Source: Planomicrobium okeanokoites (lineage in GTDB: Bacteria > Bacillota > Bacilli > Bacillales_A > Planococcaceae). From it: a DNA stretch of 64,000 bases. The notes below the pieces were generated by a model. The model saw only the letters and a list, made by a program, of their open reading frames with translations. It searched no databases and was not told the origin of the DNA. Where the stretch lies: assembly GCF_003428875.1 (NCBI RefSeq), contig NZ_QQRS01000002.1, positions 1-64,000 on the forward strand, in the 5' to 3' direction. Positions within the stretch are counted from its first letter, which is position 1. Every line of letters starts with the position of its first letter. This document shows positions 50,590-59,317 of this stretch, one piece after another. Position numbers and translations under genes: made by a program.

Positions 50590-53178
50590 ATGTTCAAAAA
50601 TCATCCATACTGGTGTCTCCTGGCAATCAGCTTTGCGCTTGCCGTCCTGGCCCATGGTGCCTTCCTTTATCAATGGACTCAGGGGCAGTACATGACCGGC
50701 ATCAACGATGGCCTGTCACAGATGATGCCATTCAAACATCTTCTATATGAACAATATACAAACGGTGAATTTTTCTATTCCTTTGATTTTGGATTAGGCG
50801 CAGGCACATTCAGCGAATTGGCCTATTATTTTTCCACATCCATTGTCTTTCTAATCACCATTCCTTTTGTCTGGCTGCTGGATATTGCAGGCATCGTCCA
50901 GGAACCTGACGTGTTATTCTGGGCAAATGCGGCGGTTTTCATCAGTGTAATCCGCATGACATTTGTGCTGTTCATCACTTCACGCGTTTTCATGTACATG
51001 AAGATCCCGTATTGGCCGGCGTGGATCGGCGCTTCTGTTTACGGCATATCAGGGATGTTTTTTCGGCACACCGTATACTGGGAATTTTTCGCTGATTCAT
51101 TTTTGTGGCTTCCCCTACTTATACTGGGAATCGAGAAAATCTTCAGGGAACAAAAACCGGGCTGGTTTCTTATGGCGGTTTCCATATCGTTCTTTGATAA
51201 TTTCTATTTTGCCTATATCAATTTCCTGCTGTCCGCCATCTATATCCTTTTCCGGCTGTTCATTCCATTGAGTTCAGCTGAGAATAATAAGAAAAAGAAA
51301 TTGCTGACATTCATGGGTGCCGGCATCATCGGGTTCAGCATCGGCGCGGTGGCATTCATTCCTGCAGTTTATGCATACTTGAATAATCACCGTCCGCCCT
51401 TCCAACAGGAGATTCCGATTTTCGACCCTTTCGACAATATCCTTTATACAAGCCGCTATATTATTTTGCCGGCGCTTTTTGTGCTGTTCTTATTCATGTT
51501 CCGTTTTTATGGCAATAAAACCTTCCGCCTGTTTGCACTGTTGGGGATCGCGGGGATAGTGATGCATTTAAGCCCTTTTGTCAGCAGCGTGTTCAACGGA
51601 TTTTCCGCCCCGCAGTACCGCTGGGAATATTTTATTTCGTTCGCAGCCGGCGGAGCAATTGCCACTGGACTTACGATGCTGACTAAGATTTCACGCCGGA
51701 ATTTCTTTATTGCAACGGGTCTAACAGGCTTCATCTATTTGATTTATGCGCTACTGGATCCTGCACTGGAATTTGATTGGATGGAAACGGGACTTGTTCT
51801 TGGCGGTCTGCTGCTGACAATTGCCGCTGTCTGGACAGCGTTCCATTTCAATAAATCCGGGACGCTGATTATTGTTGGACCTGTTTTATTAGCATGGCTG
51901 ATCGCCTACGCGAATTTCTATCAATCCGAAAAAATAATGGAGATGGGCAACGTCGACCAGGTGAGTAAGGAACTGATTACCGGTGAAGATTATGACAATC
52001 CGGAAATTCGCGGCCTGCTCAAACAGATCCATGAGCGTGAGAATGATGAAATGTACCGCATCGAATGGATGCAGGGCGTTCGGAATAACACGCCGATTGT
52101 CCAGGATTTTCAAGGGTTGAGTGCCTATTCGAGTATATTGAACAAAAACCTGCTGTATTTTTATTTGTATGACATGGAAATAGATATGCAGCGCGAGAGC
52201 GTCAGCCGCTATGCGACGCTTGGCAATCGCGCCAACCTATTCAGCCTTGTGCGCGGGAAATACATCATCCGATCGGCTGATGACAGTAATATTCCATATG
52301 GTTTCAAAGAGCTGCTTGAATCCGAAAATTATAAGGTATACGAAAACGGAAATGTCCTGCCCTTTGCACGGGGCGCAACCGAATTCTATTCGGAAGACAA
52401 ACTGTCGATGCATCCGCCTTTGGTCCGCGAACACGCTATGCTTAACGGCATTGTTCTGAATACGGAAGAAGAAGGCAGTCCGATCCAGGTAACAGGCGAT
52501 ATAACATCAAAATTCACCATCGAAGAAAAAGAGGCAAGCTATGACGACGGCATTTTGGAGGTTACAGGTGAAACCGGCGGCATCGATCTCGTTTGGGAAG
52601 ATCCTGCTGAAGGTCAAGGAGACCTCTACGTATCATTCAACCTTGTTAACACTGCTGAAGATGAAGGTTTCAATCTGACAGTCAACGACTACGTCACTTC
52701 CCGCAAATCAAATCAATCGGTATACAAGACTTATGTGGATGATCTGACCATCCGGGTGCCTTATCAGGATCGCGTAGAGATCCGCGTACCGGAAGGGCGA
52801 TACTTTTTGACGGAAATCCAATTATTCGAAGAAGATTATGAAACTCTGGAAAGAGAAGCAGATGAGAATGCGGGACTGAAGGAGCTTGAAATAGACGGCA
52901 GCCGGGTTGAAATCCTTTACGACAATATTGCAGACGACGATTATCTGTCTGCCGTCATCCCTTACGAAATGGGATGGAGCGCAACGGTTAACGGAGTTGA
53001 CGTTGAGGTACTGAAAGCCAATTATGCATTTGTCGGTGTTCCGATTGAAGCGGGCGAAAATCACATCATCTTTACTTATCGCCCGCCGTTTTTCGTACCT
53101 TCACTGATACTGACTGTTCTATCGCTCTTCTTTGCGATGTTTTGGCTATTCAGAAAGAAACGCGCTGATTCTGAATAG
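50590..53178 (+). CDS. yfhO: YfhO-type GT-C glycosyltransferase
   Basis: An 862-residue polytopic membrane protein of the YfhO family with about 12 N-terminal helices (residues 1-450) and a C-terminal extracellular beta-rich domain. Typical features are the first extracellular loop NDGLSQMMPFKHLLYE, FRHTVYWEFFADSFLWLPL and a final membrane anchor before RKKRADSE. In B. subtilis YfhO transfers GlcNAc from CsbB's lipid carrier onto lipoteichoic acid. Together with csbB and the GtrA gene it completes the set. Confidence 0.9.
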   Translation: MFKNHPYWCLLAISFALAVLAHGAFLYQWTQGQYMTGINDGLSQMMPFKHLLYEQYTNGEFFYSFDFGLGAGTFSELAYYFSTSIVFLITIPFVWLLDIAGIVQEPDVLFWANAAVFISVIRMTFVLFITSRVFMYMKIPYWPAWIGASVYGISGMFFRHTVYWEFFADSFLWLPLLILGIEKIFREQKPGWFLMAVSISFFDNFYFAYINFLLSAIYILFRLFIPLSSAENNKKKKLLTFMGAGIIGFSIGAVAFIPAVYAYLNNHRPPFQQEIPIFDPFDNILYTSRYIILPALFVLFLFMFRFYGNKTFRLFALLGIAGIVMHLSPFVSSVFNGFSAPQYRWEYFISFAAGGAIATGLTMLTKISRRNFFIATGLTGFIYLIYALLDPALEFDWMETGLVLGGLLLTIAAVWTAFHFNKSGTLIIVGPVLLAWLIAYANFYQSEKIMEMGNVDQVSKELITGEDYDNPEIRGLLKQIHERENDEMYRIEWMQGVRNNTPIVQDFQGLSAYSSILNKNLLYFYLYDMEIDMQRESVSRYATLGNRANLFSLVRGKYIIRSADDSNIPYGFKELLESENYKVYENGNVLPFARGATEFYSEDKLSMHPPLVREHAMLNGIVLNTEEEGSPIQVTGDITSKFTIEEKEASYDDGILEVTGETGGIDLVWEDPAEGQGDLYVSFNLVNTAEDEGFNLTVNDYVTSRKSNQSVYKTYVDDLTIRVPYQDRVEIRVPEGRYFLTEIQLFEEDYETLEREADENAGLKELEIDGSRVEILYDNIADDDYLSAVIPYEMGWSATVNGVDVEVLKANYAFVGVPIEAGENHIIFTYRPPFFVPSLILTVLSLFFAMFWLFRKKRADSE

Positions 53179-53187
53179 CGTCAGAGC

Positions 53188-53212
53188 GTTTAGCTGAATG
53201 AGCAACGGGAAT
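53188..53212 (+). promoter_or_regulatory. Sigma-B promoter of the stress SDR gene
   Basis: GTTTAG, 13 bp, GGGAAT, 38 bp before the start codon and 10 bp after the yfhO stop. Confidence 0.75.
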
Positions 53213-53249
53213 AGGAGAGTCATGGAATCCACTTTCAGGAGGAGATAAT

Positions 53250-54125
53250 ATGGCTAAAGATAAATATGAAAAAATTGATGAAGCAATCGACCCTCAGGAG
53301 CAAGGCAAACAGCCGGGAGTTGAAAAACAAATGGACCCGGAGCCCATCTATGATGATAAGGATTATAAAGGCGCCGATAAGCTGAAAGGCAAGACTGCTT
53401 TGATCACTGGCGGCGACAGCGGTATCGGACGGGCAGTTGCCGTCGCATTCGCCAAAGAAGGCGCCAACATTGCGATTGCTTATCTTGATGAACACGATGA
53501 CGCTGATGAAACGGTTAAAGCTGTTGAGTCCTATGATGTCAAATGCATGAAGTTTGCGACGGACATCAGCAAAGTCGAAAATTGCAATCAGCTGGTCGTT
53601 GATGTCATCGGAGAGTTCGGCCAATTGAATGTTCTTGTGAATAATGCCGGGAAGCAGTTTCCGCAAGATGATTTCCTGAACATTTCAGAGGATCAGCTCC
53701 GCGAAACTTTCGAGACGAATATCTTTTCGATGTTCTTTTTGACACAAGCGGCTATTCCGCACATGCAAAAAGGAGATTCGATCATCAACACCTCATCAGT
53801 GACAGCTTACCGCGGATCTCCGACATTAATCGATTACTCAGCGACCAAAGGAGCCATTACAGCGTTTACCAGATCCCTTTCCGCTAATCTTATAGATGAC
53901 GGCATCCGCGTAAATTCTGTCGCTCCAGGACCGATTTGGACACCGTTGATCCCGGCTACTTTCGATGCCGAAAAAGTCGGCGAACACGGAGGCGATACAC
54001 CAATGGAGCGCCGCGGCCAGCCTGCAGAATTAGCACCGGCTTACGTATATCTGGCATCTAAAGATTCCACCTACGTAACTGGCGAGACCATCCACGTAAA
54101 CGGTGGAGACTTCATCAGTTCCTAA
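53250..54125 (+). CDS. General stress SDR oxidoreductase (YdaD/GSP39-like)
   Basis: A 291-residue SDR with a 45-residue acidic N-terminal extension typical of general stress protein 39 and YhxC/YhdF types. The NAD(P) site is TGGDSGIGRAV; the catalytic residues are NNAGKQ, Ser in NTSSVTAYRG and YSATKGA. The sigma-B promoter directly upstream supports stress induction. The substrate is unknown. Confidence 0.9.
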   Translation: MAKDKYEKIDEAIDPQEQGKQPGVEKQMDPEPIYDDKDYKGADKLKGKTALITGGDSGIGRAVAVAFAKEGANIAIAYLDEHDDADETVKAVESYDVKCMKFATDISKVENCNQLVVDVIGEFGQLNVLVNNAGKQFPQDDFLNISEDQLRETFETNIFSMFFLTQAAIPHMQKGDSIINTSSVTAYRGSPTLIDYSATKGAITAFTRSLSANLIDDGIRVNSVAPGPIWTPLIPATFDAEKVGEHGGDTPMERRGQPAELAPAYVYLASKDSTYVTGETIHVNGGDFISS

Positions 54126-54132
54126 CAAAAAA

Positions 54133-54155
54133 ACCCTCTCTTGAGGGTCTTTTTT
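54133..54155 (+). terminator. Terminator of the stress SDR gene
   Basis: 6-bp stem ACCCTC/GAGGGT, 4-nt loop, then TCTTTTTTT. Confidence 0.85.
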
Positions 54156-54166
54156 TGTCTATTCAC

Positions 54167-54192
54167 GATTCTATTGTAAAAAAACTGGGTAT
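54167..54192 (+). promoter_or_regulatory. Weak sigma-B-like promoter of the DUF2512 gene
   Basis: GATTCT, 14 bp, GGGTAT, 40 bp before the start codon. The -10 is perfect but the -35 is poor. Confidence 0.4.
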
Positions 54193-54231
54193 ACAGCGGA
54201 TAACTATAAAATATTCCAGGAGGTATATCAG

Positions 54232-54627
54232 ATGAAGTATATTGAAGCTTTGCTTATCAAATTTGCTATGATTTTCTCCGTCCTCTTTGTTATTCTGGGC
54301 CTGGCTTTTGGCGTTGAACTTTATGAAATATTCATTATAAGCCTAATCATTACAGCAGTTGGATTTGTCGGGGACTTGATCATCTACCCGAAAACATCGA
54401 ATAAGATCGCGACTGCCGGAGATTTTGTCCTCGTCTTTCTCGCAGTATGGCTGCTGGGATTATGGCTGATTGCGAATCCTGATTTTTCATTGATCATGGC
54501 CGCTCTTTTCTCTGCTTTGCTTATTGCAGCCGGCGAATGGTTCTTCCACATTTATTTGACGAAACGTGTTTGGGAACAAAAAGAAACTTCCCATACTACT
54601 GAGCATGACGAGCCGAGACAGTCATGA
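54232..54627 (+). CDS. YndM/DUF2512 membrane protein
   Basis: A 131-residue membrane protein with four hydrophobic helices, DUF2512 (YndM) family. Its core is MIFSVLFVILGLAF, FVGDLIIYPKTSNKIATAGDF, WLLGLWLIAN and GEWFFHIYLTKRV. Function unknown; family members are often stress-induced. The ATG follows CCAGGAGGT. A perfect sigma-B -10 lies upstream. Confidence 0.88.
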   Translation: MKYIEALLIKFAMIFSVLFVILGLAFGVELYEIFIISLIITAVGFVGDLIIYPKTSNKIATAGDFVLVFLAVWLLGLWLIANPDFSLIMAALFSALLIAAGEWFFHIYLTKRVWEQKETSHTTEHDEPRQS

Positions 54628-54630
54628 CTA

Positions 54631-54752
54631 AGAAAAGCGCAAGCGCCCGTTAAGCTCTGAAAGGCATAAGACGGATCAGCAGAGTGGCGTTCTTTGCCAC
54701 GGCAGCTGAGCTGGCTTATGACCCGAAGAGCTGGGCGGCTGGAGTCTGGACA
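54631..54752. repeat. 122-bp palindromic element, tandem copy A
   Basis: Full copy immediately downstream of the DUF2512 gene, 4 bp after its stop codon; more than 90% identical by eye to copy B. Confidence 0.85.
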
Positions 54753-54754
54753 GA

Positions 54755-54876
54755 AGAAAAGCGACAGCGCCCGTTAAGCTCTGAAAGGCATAAGACGGAT
54801 CAGCAAAGTGGCGTTCTTTGCCACGGCAGCTGAGTTGGCTTATGCCCCGAAGAGCTGGGCGGCTGGAGTCTGGACA
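54755..54876. repeat. 122-bp palindromic element, tandem copy B
   Basis: Second direct copy, 2 bp after copy A, followed at 54878 by the first 13 bp of a third unit (AGAAAAGCGACGG), suggesting slippage or serial insertion. Confidence 0.85.
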
Positions 54877-54898
54877 TAGAAAAGCGACGGTATCCTCC

Positions 54899-54928
54899 CC
54901 CCAAAACTTTAAAGTTTCGGGGTTTTTT
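54899..54928 (+). terminator. Rightward terminator
   Basis: Stem CCCCAAAACTTT/AAAGTTTCGGGG followed by TTTTTT; it would end transcripts from the DUF2512 unit, and its T-tract touches the converging DUF2071 stop codon. Confidence 0.7.
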
Positions 54929-55616
54929 ACTTTTCAATTACAGGTGGAAAAAAACGCACTTTTTTCATTTCTGCATAATGGGCCATCGGTTTTTCGTATT
55001 TGAAGTTTATGCCCAGGTATGGTGCCATCGTATTTTCAACAGTTTCCCCTTGCACGTATTTCAATTTCCAGGAAGCATGGGCTATATCAAGACGCAGCAA
55101 TCTATCACCCGGTTTTGTCCATAGGCAATAACGTTCGGTCAGCCACTTTTCGAGCTCAGTTGAAGCCGCTGGCTGCGGTAATATTTGATATTGTAAAGCA
55201 ATTTTTTCCTGTGGATTTTCTTTGGTTACACTTTTGAAATTGATTTGTCCCTTTTTCTTGCCAAATGACATTTTGGCACTTCGATAAGGAAGAAAGCCTC
55301 CAAAAGAAGCAGTCTCTGCCGCCAACTTGCTGTTTGCATCCAAGCTGAAAAAATAAACACCAGTTTTATTCTTATATTTGACGTATGTCCGTACGTTCAC
55401 TTCCAGAAAGTTTGCAGCACCAGGCACAGGAGGCATGAATCGCGGCCGCGTGCAGCGTGCTTTGAAGAGGACGATGCCAATCCACGCTTTGTCATCATAA
55501 AGATCCAGCTCCAATTCCTCCGGTACATACTTACGGATTGTCGGCGGATCAACTGGCCAATGGAGAAACAAAAGATCACGCCATGTCTGTGTCATCAACC
55601 ACATATTTCTTGCCAT
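54927..55616 (-). CDS. DUF2071 (YqjF-like) protein
   Basis: A 229-residue soluble protein of the DUF2071/YqjF family, an acetoacetate-decarboxylase-like beta fold. Conserved segments are QTWRDLLFLHWPVDPPTIRKYVP, WIGIVLFKARCTRPR, NFLEVNVRTYVKYKNKTGVYFFSLDA and the TERYCLW region. Enzymatic activity is unknown. I prefer ATG 55616, with a GGAG about 10 nt upstream; the GTG at 55625 is possible. Confidence 0.85.
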   Translation of the reverse strand: MARNMWLMTQTWRDLLFLHWPVDPPTIRKYVPEELELDLYDDKAWIGIVLFKARCTRPRFMPPVPGAANFLEVNVRTYVKYKNKTGVYFFSLDANSKLAAETASFGGFLPYRSAKMSFGKKKGQINFKSVTKENPQEKIALQYQILPQPAASTELEKWLTERYCLWTKPGDRLLRLDIAHASWKLKYVQGETVENTMAPYLGINFKYEKPMAHYAEMKKVRFFPPVIEK

Positions 55617-55633
55617 CTTCACCACACTCCATT

Positions 55634-55661
55634 AAAAGAAGCCTCTTTCGCAAAAGAGGCT
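55634..55661 (-). terminator. Terminator of the Mn-catalase unit
   Basis: Stem AGCCTCTTT/AAAGAGGCT (55640-55648 with 55653-55661); on the minus strand TTCTTTT follows. Confidence 0.8.
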
Positions 55662-55671
55662 CCATCCATTA

Positions 55672-56490
55672 TTAATCGTTTTCACCAGGCAATGTATCGT
55701 GTGCTTGAGGCGGTGCTGGCTTTAACTCAGGAACCCCACCGAAAGCCTTGCTTTCTTCTTCTTTGAATGCCGCGCCATCAGGTGCAGGCTGTTTCAGGAA
55801 ATCCAACTGAGAAGCAGTGCTGTCCGCATTCGTGTACAAGGTATGGGAGAACTCTGTCGCTTCCCATTCAGGCGGCACTGTAGAAGGAACAATGACACCT
55901 TCTTTTGCTTCCATTTCTTTGATTGCTGCCAGCCATTGGTTCTGGTGCATGGTATCCCGAGCAATCAGGAATGAAAGGAGGTCTTTCACACCTCTGTCGT
56001 CTGTCATGCTGTAAAGACGAGCCACTTGCAGCCGCCCTTGCGATTCTGCGTTGACATTGGCCCGGAAGTCAGCCAGCAAGTTGCCGCTGGCGATAATGTA
56101 GCCCGAATTCCATGGCACACCGTTGCTGTCTTTAGGAGATGCCCCCAAACCATGTACGATTGCATGCTGTGGATTCATGCCGCCCATGATTGCACCCACT
56201 ACAGGGTCTTTAGCGGCTTTTTCCTGCTCGTAGACAGGCGCCCCTTCCAATAATCTTGCAACCATTGTTGCAAGCATTTCAATATGTCCGAGTTCCTGAG
56301 TCCCAGTGTCCATCAGAAGGTCACGATATTTGTCATTGCCGCGCGTCCCCCAGCTTTGGAATAAGTATTGAAGCGCTACAGTCATTTCACCGAATTGACC
56401 ACCAATCAGTTCCTGAACCTGTTTTGCGAAAACTGCATCCGGTGCATCCGGTTTCGCATGATACTGCAATTCTTTTCTATGGAAAAACAT
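55672..56490 (-). CDS. Manganese catalase
   Basis: A 272-residue ferritin-fold manganese catalase degrading hydrogen peroxide without heme. Dimanganese ligands lie in IGGQFGEMTVALQYLFQ (Glu), GTQELGHIEMLAT (Glu, His), ESQGRLQVARLY (Glu) and RDTMHQNQW (His). The C-terminal tail is acidic and disordered. It resembles the sigma-B-controlled YdbD of B. subtilis. ATG 56490 follows CAGGAGAG. It is the second gene of a sigma-B unit. Confidence 0.93.
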   Translation of the reverse strand: MFFHRKELQYHAKPDAPDAVFAKQVQELIGGQFGEMTVALQYLFQSWGTRGNDKYRDLLMDTGTQELGHIEMLATMVARLLEGAPVYEQEKAAKDPVVGAIMGGMNPQHAIVHGLGASPKDSNGVPWNSGYIIASGNLLADFRANVNAESQGRLQVARLYSMTDDRGVKDLLSFLIARDTMHQNQWLAAIKEMEAKEGVIVPSTVPPEWEATEFSHTLYTNADSTASQLDFLKQPAPDGAAFKEEESKAFGGVPELKPAPPQAHDTLPGEND

Positions 56491-56513
56491 ACACACACTC
56501 TCCTGTCAGTTTT

Positions 56514-56831
56514 TTATTTTTTATCGGAATCGATCTTTCCTTCGCTATCGCCTGAACTGTCATCCGGGTGGCCGCCATCATAATCCGAAGCGTTTCCGCC
56601 GGAATTATATGAATCGTTGTCAATTTCATCCACGCCTTCTTGGCGTCTGGCGTATTCTTCACCATTCTTTATGCGCCCTTCGCTTTCCGGCTCCGTGTCT
56701 TTCGGGTGCCCACCGTCGTAGTCGGAAGCGTTTCCTCCCGCATTAAAATCTTTATCATCTGAGCTTCCATCATCGTGGTTCTGTTCCATTCTTTCAGGAT
56801 CGAGATTATGGTCATTCTTTTTTTCAGTCAT
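56514..56831 (-). CDS. Acidic disordered stress protein with internal repeat
   Basis: A 105-residue, very acidic hydrophilic protein. The segment NxGGNASDYDGGHPxD occurs twice (about residues 32-45 and 77-90), each followed by SEGxI, so the protein is an internal tandem duplication. No fold or family is recognised. ATG 56831 follows GAGGAGGCC. It leads a two-gene unit with Mn catalase under a sigma-B promoter and may be a desiccation or osmotic protectant. Confidence 0.75.
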   Translation of the reverse strand: MTEKKNDHNLDPERMEQNHDDGSSDDKDFNAGGNASDYDGGHPKDTEPESEGRIKNGEEYARRQEGVDEIDNDSYNSGGNASDYDGGHPDDSSGDSEGKIDSDKK

Positions 56832-56871
56832 AACGGCCTCCTCCTTCAAAAATTTTACATACATACTTTGA

Positions 56872-56896
56872 ATACCCCGGTCATTTCAAACAAAAC
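56872..56896 (-). promoter_or_regulatory. Sigma-B promoter of the Mn-catalase unit
   Basis: Minus strand GTTTTG, 13 bp, GGGTAT, 41 bp upstream of the start codon. Confidence 0.7.
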
Positions 56897-57000
56897 ATAC
56901 TTTTTTGATAATTAAACACAAAATTGCGCCGATTCATTTGATTCATTTCTTTGCCCTTTTGTCTTTATTCCTTTCATGCATAGGCTCCATCCGAGTTTGT

Positions 57001-57025
57001 GTTTCAGTATTGCGGTGAAGGGTAA
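57001..57025 (+). promoter_or_regulatory. Sigma-B promoter of the DJ-1 family gene
   Basis: GTTTCA, 13 bp, GGGTAA, 42 bp before the start codon. Confidence 0.75.
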
Positions 57026-57066
57026 ATGAAGAAATAGAGATTCTATAATGTTGAGGAGGAAAAAGC

Positions 57067-57771
57067 ATGGCAAAAGTTTTGGCTGTTTTATCAGGCGGTT
57101 ATGCAGATGAAGAAAACAATTACGTAACAGGATGGTGGGCCGAAGAGTTATTCGCACCGGCTATGGAACTTGAAAAAGAAGGCCATACAGTAGGCATTGC
57201 ATCCTTGCTTGGCGGCAAACCCGTTGTAGATCCGTTGAGTATTTCAAAAGATTATGACCCTGAAGGGAAATACAAAAAATTATATGAATCCGGACTCGCT
57301 GATAAGACCACTCCGCTTGTCGATGTAAAAGCGAGCGACTATGACGCTATATTCATCGTAGGCGGCCACGGAGCGATGTTCGACCTCGCCCACAGCGAAG
57401 AACTTCATAACATGATCAATATAGTATATGAACTCGGCGGCATTGTGTCAGCTGTCTGCCATGGTCCCGCTCCGTTGGTTTACGCGAAAACAAAAGAAGG
57501 CCGTCCATTCTTAGAGGGACTGGATGTGACAGGTTATCCCAACGACAAAGAACCTGAAGAAGTACGTGACTTGCTGCCATTCAGTCTTGAAGATGAATTG
57601 AACAGAGTCGCCAATTATTCTAAAGCAGAAGACCAGGATCAATATGCGGTTTGGGCAAACGAACGCATTCTGACCGGCCGTGATCCCCATTCTTCTGAAC
57701 TGTTCGGAAAAGAGTTGGCCAAAGCCTTAACGCGCCGGGAACTGGAACAGGAAGAGAAGTATTTTGATTAA
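57067..57771 (+). CDS. DJ-1/PfpI (Hsp31-type) class I glutamine amidotransferase-like protein
   Basis: A 234-residue DJ-1 superfamily protein of the Hsp31/large class (residues 1-100 as a Rossmann half). The nucleophile elbow is SAVCHGPAPLVYA with Cys131; the acid Glu is in TGWWAEELFAPA; the histidine is the H of CHGP. Members act as glyoxalase III or deglycase against methylglyoxal. It has its own sigma-B promoter. The ATG follows GAGGAGGAAAAAGC. Confidence 0.9.
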   Translation: MAKVLAVLSGGYADEENNYVTGWWAEELFAPAMELEKEGHTVGIASLLGGKPVVDPLSISKDYDPEGKYKKLYESGLADKTTPLVDVKASDYDAIFIVGGHGAMFDLAHSEELHNMINIVYELGGIVSAVCHGPAPLVYAKTKEGRPFLEGLDVTGYPNDKEPEEVRDLLPFSLEDELNRVANYSKAEDQDQYAVWANERILTGRDPHSSELFGKELAKALTRRELEQEEKYFD

Positions 57772-57791
57772 TACCCCTCTTCTTAGGGTAT
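57766..57791 (+). promoter_or_regulatory. Sigma-B-like promoter of the small membrane protein gene
   Basis: GATTAA, 14 bp, GGGTAT, 36 bp before the GTG start; the -10 is perfect. It starts inside the DJ-1 stop region. Confidence 0.6.
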
Positions 57792-57827
57792 ATATACAGA
57801 AATAAACAGAACGGGGAGGTAGTATTT

Positions 57828-58046
57828 GTGAATGATAAAAATAATAATGAACCAGATGAACGAAAAGATTACATGAGAGACAGCACAGACAACATGGACC
57901 ATCCTCCTGAGAGAAAAGAAGGGCTGGAAGAACCCAATGTAAAGGAAATGCCTAAGATCAAAATCGGTATTGCCATCTTCGTAGTCATCGTCCTGATTAT
58001 TCTAGCTATAGGAATCGGTTTCGATCTGTTCGGCCTTATGGATTGA
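57828..58046 (+). CDS. Small single-pass membrane protein
   Basis: A 72-residue protein with a charged disordered N-terminal half and one transmembrane helix (about 45-68; IGIAIFVVIVLIILAIGIGFDL). No family recognised. GTG start with GGGGAGG 8 nt upstream. Likely sigma-B dependent and bounded by a very strong terminator. Confidence 0.7.
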   Translation: MNDKNNNEPDERKDYMRDSTDNMDHPPERKEGLEEPNVKEMPKIKIGIAIFVVIVLIILAIGIGFDLFGLMD

Positions 58047-58071
58047 CGATCTCCACCAATATATTCCGCGG

Positions 58072-58116
58072 AACCAAAAGAACTCTCCCTTTTTAAATGG
58101 GAGAGTTCTTTTGGTT
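58072..58116. terminator. Very strong bidirectional terminator
   Basis: Perfect 18-bp stem AACCAAAAGAACTCTCCC (58072-58089) with its complement at 58099-58116, loop TTTTTAAAT. Confidence 0.95.
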
Positions 58117-58123
58117 GAAAAGA

Positions 58124-59317
58124 TTATATACCTTCTGTCAGATCCACTTTCGCTTCCATCAGTTCAGATCCGCGATAGAATTTAATATCCAAAGTATCGC
58201 CAACTTCCGCTTTTGTGTAGAGGTATTGCCGAAGTTCGAGTACAGAGGTGATATCATCTCCACCCATCTCGACAATTACATCGCTTTGCTGCAGACCGGC
58301 AGCTTCTGCGCCAGAGCTTTTAGCGACCGATTCAACGACTACACCTTTTTCCAATTCAGCAGGCAAATTCAGTTCATTTTGCCGAATCGGGGCCGGTACA
58401 TTCTGAAGATCCAAAATGCTTACACCAAGCGCCGGCCTTTCAACTTCGCCTTTCGTTTCTAAATCTTCAATGATTGGAATTGCTGAATTGATCGGGATAG
58501 CCAAGCCGATTCCTTCAACTGAAGCTTGTGCAATTTTCATCGAGTTGATTCCGATCAATTGGCCTTGGCTGTTGATCAAAGCGCCTCCGCTGTTACCAGG
58601 GTTGATGGCTGCATCAGTTTGAAGCACTTCTGCCTGCCAGTCTTCTGTTCCGTCCTTATTGATGTCTATCGGTATCGAACGTTCAGTTCCTGAAATCACG
58701 CCCGTTGTCACTGATCCAGAAAACTGGAGCCCAAGTGGATTACCGATTGCGATAACCGGTTCGCCTGCTTTAAGGACTGAAGAATCACCGAATTCCGCCA
58801 CATCTTTGATTTCTGCGGAATCAGTTTTCAATACAGCCAGGTCTGTCCAGATATCTGTACCCAACACTTCGGCATCTATTTCTGTGCCATCGGACAATGT
58901 CACTTTGACTTGTTCAGCACCTTCGACCACATGGTTGTTTGTAACGATATAAGCAGAATCCCCTTCTTTTTTATAGATGACACCAGAACCGGCTCCCGCT
59001 TCCTGCGGCTCACCGCCGTTGTTCTGTGTGAAAGGGTTTTGCTGGGCACTTTGCAAATTCGTTACACCGACAACTGCTGCCGAAGTGGCGTCAACGACTT
59101 CTGTAACATCAGAAGTGACAATCGAAGAAACATTCTCCACTCCGCTGACATTTTCCACTTGCTGAGTATCTTCACCTATCCCTATTCCCTGTTCAATATC
59201 TGTAAATCCAGGCAATACGACGCCCGCCAATACAGCACCCGCCAATATACCCGTAAATCCTGAAGCGAAGTTCCCTCTATTTCTTCTTTTTGGTTCTGTC
59301 GAATTATAGTATCCCAA
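58124..59317 (-). CDS. htrA: HtrA-type membrane-anchored serine protease
   Basis: A 397-residue S1C (DegP/HtrA-like) envelope protease. One N-terminal membrane segment (FASGFTGILAGAVLAGVV) anchors it. The catalytic triad is His in VTNNHVVEGA, Asp in WTDLAVLKTD and Ser in NPGNSGGALIN; a PDZ domain follows (GVVVESVAKSSGAEAAGL). It degrades or refolds exported misfolded proteins. The start is TTG 59317 (reading M/L-GYYNSTE), because GGAGG is 8 nt before it and the GTG at 59350 has none. Confidence 0.93.
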   Translation of the reverse strand: MGYYNSTEPKRRNRGNFASGFTGILAGAVLAGVVLPGFTDIEQGIGIGEDTQQVENVSGVENVSSIVTSDVTEVVDATSAAVVGVTNLQSAQQNPFTQNNGGEPQEAGAGSGVIYKKEGDSAYIVTNNHVVEGAEQVKVTLSDGTEIDAEVLGTDIWTDLAVLKTDSAEIKDVAEFGDSSVLKAGEPVIAIGNPLGLQFSGSVTTGVISGTERSIPIDINKDGTEDWQAEVLQTDAAINPGNSGGALINSQGQLIGINSMKIAQASVEGIGLAIPINSAIPIIEDLETKGEVERPALGVSILDLQNVPAPIRQNELNLPAELEKGVVVESVAKSSGAEAAGLQQSDVIVEMGGDDITSVLELRQYLYTKAEVGDTLDIKFYRGSELMEAKVDLTEGI

